DNA of 64,000 nt, taken from NCBI GenBank assembly GCA_964447175.1, contig CAYURP010000006.1, positions 14,901 to 78,900 of the forward strand, read 5' to 3'. The notes under the pieces are model-generated. The model had not been told where the DNA came from, did no database searches, and saw nothing but the letters and a program-made list of their open reading frames with translations. The stretch is from CAYURP01 sp964447175. Lineage in GTDB: Bacteria; Zixibacteria; MSB-5A5; SM23-73-2. The translations under genes and the position numbers were made by a program. Positions 61,874 through 64,000 of the stretch are shown here, one piece after another (the stretch's first letter is position 1; each line of letters opens with the position of its first letter).

Positions 61874-62731
61874 TTACCCCAGATCCAGATTCAAAATCTC
61901 TAGTATCCTGTTTAAATCATCCTCAGAATAAAATTCTATCTCAATTCTTCCTCTTTTTTTTCTCTGCACCAGCCTGACAGATGTTCCAAAAAACTCCCTT
62001 AGCTTATCCTCAATCTCCTGAAGCCTCGGCGAAAGGACCTTTATTCTCTTTTTACTTATCTTTTTTCCTTTCTCAGGATAGACAATAGCCTCAGTTTCTC
62101 TTACAGAAAGAGTATCTTTTATTATACGTCTCGCTATAAGTAATTGTTTTTCAGGATCATTAACTGCCAAAATGGCTCTTGCGTGCCCTTCTGACAGTTT
62201 GCCTTCTAATAAAAGTTCTTGAATCTCAGATGATAAGTTCAAAAGACGTATAGTATTAGCAACAGAAGATCGCTCTTTTCCCACTCTCTGCGAGATCTCG
62301 TTTTGTGATAATCCCAATTCATTCAAAAGTCTTCGATATCCTTTTGCAGTTTCAATAGGATTCAGATCCTCTCTCTGGACATTTTCAACCAGGCTAAGTT
62401 CAAGCATTCCGGATTTGGTGAGGTTTTCTTTTATCAAGGCCGGTATCAATCTCAAACCAATGCTTTTTGCTGCTTTCAATCTTCTTTCTCCTGCCACCAG
62501 CTCAAATCCGGATTCGGTTTTTCTCACCACCACCGGCTGCACCAATCCCTTCTCCTTAATGGAGTTAGCTAATTCGGTCAGCTTTTCTGGATCGTATTTT
62601 TCCCTGGGCTGATAGGGGTTGGGTTTGATCTTCTCGATCTCTAGCTCAATTAAGTTCTTGTCTTCTTTCTTCTGCTCTTTGGTCTCCGGGATCAATGCCT
62701 GGATCCCTTTGCCCAATGCTTGTCTGGTCAT
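61874..62731 (-). CDS. parB: Chromosome partitioning protein ParB
   Basis: 285 residues: RQALGKGIQALIPE at the N-terminus (ParA-stimulating motif), IKPNPYQPREKYD and VVRKTESGFELVAGERRLKAAKSIG (CTPase boxes, GERR), SLVENVQREDLNPIETAKGYRRLLNELGLSQNEISQRVGKERSSVANTIRLL (HTH), and the C-terminal dimer domain. It binds parS sites and spreads as a CTP clamp. I found no clear parS in the window. Its start lies inside parA (86-base overlap). Confidence 0.96.
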   Translation of the reverse strand: MTRQALGKGIQALIPETKEQKKEDKNLIELEIEKIKPNPYQPREKYDPEKLTELANSIKEKGLVQPVVVRKTESGFELVAGERRLKAAKSIGLRLIPALIKENLTKSGMLELSLVENVQREDLNPIETAKGYRRLLNELGLSQNEISQRVGKERSSVANTIRLLNLSSEIQELLLEGKLSEGHARAILAVNDPEKQLLIARRIIKDTLSVRETEAIVYPEKGKKISKKRIKVLSPRLQEIEDKLREFFGTSVRLVQRKKRGRIEIEFYSEDDLNRILEILNLDLG

Positions 62732-63485
62732 GGTTGAGTATTTCCTCTGCTAAGTTTATATAGTTTTCCGCGCCCTGGGAAAATTTATCATATAATATAA
62801 TAGGTTTCCCGAAGCTGGGCGCTTCGGACAGTTTTACATTTCTTTTTATGATTGTATTGTAGACCTTGCTCCCAAAATATTTTCTGGTTTCCTCTACGAC
62901 CTGATTTGCAAGATTTAGCCTGGAATCATACATTGTTAAGAGAACTCCCTCCACCTCAAGTCTGTCATTCAGATTATCTTGAACCAACTTAATGGTATTC
63001 AAAAGCTGGCTTAACCCCTCCAGAGCATAATACTCGCACTGAATGGGAATCAATACCGAATCAGCTGCAGTTAATGTATTGATTGTCAGAAGCCCCAAAG
63101 AAGGGGGAGAATCTATAAAAATGAAATCATATTTGTCCTTAAGGGATTCCAGCGCAAAAGAAAGTTTTCTCTCCCGGGCTAAAAGATTGACCAGCTCCAC
63201 CTCTGCTCCCACCAGTCTGATGTTTGAGGGTAAAAGATCAAGTAAATCTATTTCTGTTTTAACCAGAGCCTCCTGGGCTGGAAGCTGATCAATAAGCACT
63301 TCATATATGCTTTTTTCCAGCTTCTCCTTTTCCACGCCCAGGCCTGATGTAGCATTAGCCTGGGGGTCCATATCCACCAGAAGTGTTCTTTTTTTAGCTA
63401 TGGCTAAACAGGACGTAAGATTAACCGCAGTCGTTGTTTTCCCTACCCCGCCTTTCTGGTTGGCAATTGCCACAATCTTTCCCAA
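62646..63485 (-). CDS. parA: Chromosome partitioning ATPase ParA/Soj
   Basis: 279 residues with the deviant Walker A KGGVGKTTTAVN, LLVDMDPQANATSGLGV, FIDSPPSLGLLTINTLTAAD, and IPIQCEYYALEGLSQLL typical of Soj. The normal C-terminus ends near AENYINLAEEIL; here about 25 more residues are read through the first 86 bases of parB. The start is TTG at 63485 after GAGAGGGGG. It moves ParB-bound origins and heads the parA-parB-M23-bactofilin run. A palindrome lies upstream. Confidence 0.96.
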   Translation of the reverse strand: MGKIVAIANQKGGVGKTTTAVNLTSCLAIAKKRTLLVDMDPQANATSGLGVEKEKLEKSIYEVLIDQLPAQEALVKTEIDLLDLLPSNIRLVGAEVELVNLLARERKLSFALESLKDKYDFIFIDSPPSLGLLTINTLTAADSVLIPIQCEYYALEGLSQLLNTIKLVQDNLNDRLEVEGVLLTMYDSRLNLANQVVEETRKYFGSKVYNTIIKRNVKLSEAPSFGKPIILYDKFSQGAENYINLAEEILNHDQTSIGQRDPGIDPGDQRAEERRQELN

Positions 63486-63503
63486 CTATTCCCCCTCTCT
63501 TTA

Positions 63504-63519
63504 AAATTTGATCAAATTT
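63504..63519 (-). promoter_or_regulatory. Perfect 16-bp palindrome upstream of parA
   Basis: AAATTTGATCAAATTT begins 19 bases before the parA start codon. It could be an operator for the par operon or a chance AT-rich palindrome. Confidence 0.35.
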
Positions 63520-63601
63520 AAAAATTAATTATTAAAAAAGCAATAGATATTTTTTGTTTTTCACAAAATAAAATCATTTAGAGTCAAGTATCATTCTAAA
63601 A

Positions 63602-64000
63602 TTATTTGATTTTTCTGATTACCACAAAGTTGCGGGCAAGATCATAAGCTGGGACCTCAAAGTTCAGCTCATACTGAATCTCAAGGCCAATTTTTTTGGA
63701 CAATTCTTTAATTTCATCTTTTAAAATTTCCCCTTTGTATGCCACTAAAAGTCCATCAAATTTCAGAAAAGGTAAAATCACAGGAATAACATCTGCAAGT
63801 TTCCCCATGGCTTTTGCAGTTACCAGATCATATTTTTCCTGAAATTCAGATGAGTTAGCCAATTCTTCAGCTCTAACGCATAAAACCTCTGAATTCTTTA
63901 GCTTCAATGTTTTTATTACATTCTCCAAAAAAAATGCCTTTTTCTTTTTGGATTCAAGCAAAGTAATGAAAACATCCTCTCGAATTATTTTTATGGGAAT
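63602..64000 (-). CDS. rsmG: 16S rRNA m7G527 methyltransferase RsmG (partial)
   Basis: The reading frame is open to the window end, giving the C-terminal about 132 residues. LLESKKKKAFFLENVIKTLKL, CVRAEELA, YDLVTAKAMGKLADVIPVILPFLKFDGLLVAYKG and a final beta pair are those of RsmG (GidB), where the Lys-rich ESKKKK and the VTAKA stretch mark SAM binding. It methylates N7 of G527 in 16S rRNA. The order rsmG-parA-parB is a classic origin-proximal set. Confidence 0.92.
   Translation of the reverse strand: MPIKIIREDVFITLLESKKKKAFFLENVIKTLKLKNSEVLCVRAEELANSSEFQEKYDLVTAKAMGKLADVIPVILPFLKFDGLLVAYKGEILKDEIKELSKKIGLEIQYELNFEVPAYDLARNFVVIRKIK

Overview
This window is bacterial and dense in protein genes. 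I found no tRNA, rRNA or CRISPR array. Two secreted proteins end in FCB-type (T9SS-like) C-terminal sorting domains with an SQNYPNPFNP-type motif, and a third, rich in SBBP repeats, ends in dockerin-like repeats. Several promoters have a plain sigma-70 layout (TTGACa/t, 17 bp, TAaATT) rather than the Bacteroidetes -7/-33 type. Many short hairpin repeats lie between genes. My inference is an uncultured FCB-group lineage, perhaps Zixibacteria-like. A run of N at 53461-53560 shows this is a draft assembly.

Layout. 1-7.9 kb (minus): a partial TrkA-C membrane protein, then tamA and tamB, then corA. 8.2-10.1 kb (minus): an ion-transport operon (Na/Ca exchanger, truncated corA copy, MscS channel) behind a promoter with a palindromic operator. 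10.3-15.7 kb: DUF5661, AlkD-like, PPOX, methyltransferase, cyclase-like, LiaF-like and archaemetzincin genes. 15.7-20.8 kb (minus): pcrA, then a two-gene unit encoding a zincin-like domain fused to a dCTP-deaminase-like domain plus a small partner. 21-27.3 kb (plus): etfB-etfA-etfD, a DUF1858 gene with nadA, and mutM. 27.3-31.5 kb (minus): two RelA/SpoT-type synthetases, a DUF4145 protein and a PD-(D/E)XK nuclease; three of these genes have near-identical promoter/leader copies. 31.9-37.4 kb (minus): B12-radical SAM, then trehalose genes (TreT-like, OtsA-OtsB fusion). 37.6-43.2 kb (plus): secreted subtilase, FG-GAP protein, ECF sigma/anti-sigma/YbjQ operon. 43.5-48.3 kb: two unknowns, a class V aminotransferase and epimerase (minus), and a divergent serine-palmitoyltransferase-like enzyme. 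48.7-54.6 kb (plus): secreted zincin-like protein, methyltransferases, flavodoxin, SBBP/dockerin protein. 54.7-60.5 kb (minus): SDR, nfo, DUF58/MoxR pair, unknowns. 60.5-64 kb (minus): bactofilin, M23 peptidase, parB, parA, rsmG, with a DnaA-box cluster beside bactofilin that makes this a candidate chromosome-origin region.

How they work together. TamA/TamB form an envelope module. EtfBA with EtfD should pass electrons to the quinone pool. OtsAB/TreT-like enzymes make trehalose. The SPT-like enzyme and the epimerase could start a bacterial sphingolipid pathway. ParAB, bactofilin and M23 link chromosome segregation to cell shape. The zincin/deaminase unit and the alarmone-synthetase island look accessory and possibly defensive.

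Non-coding highlights: a 7-bp periodic repeat family found between genes and also, in frame, inside mutM and etfD; the triplicated promoter/leader; and hairpin repeats with variable stems and conserved loops, including one pair with compensatory base changes.
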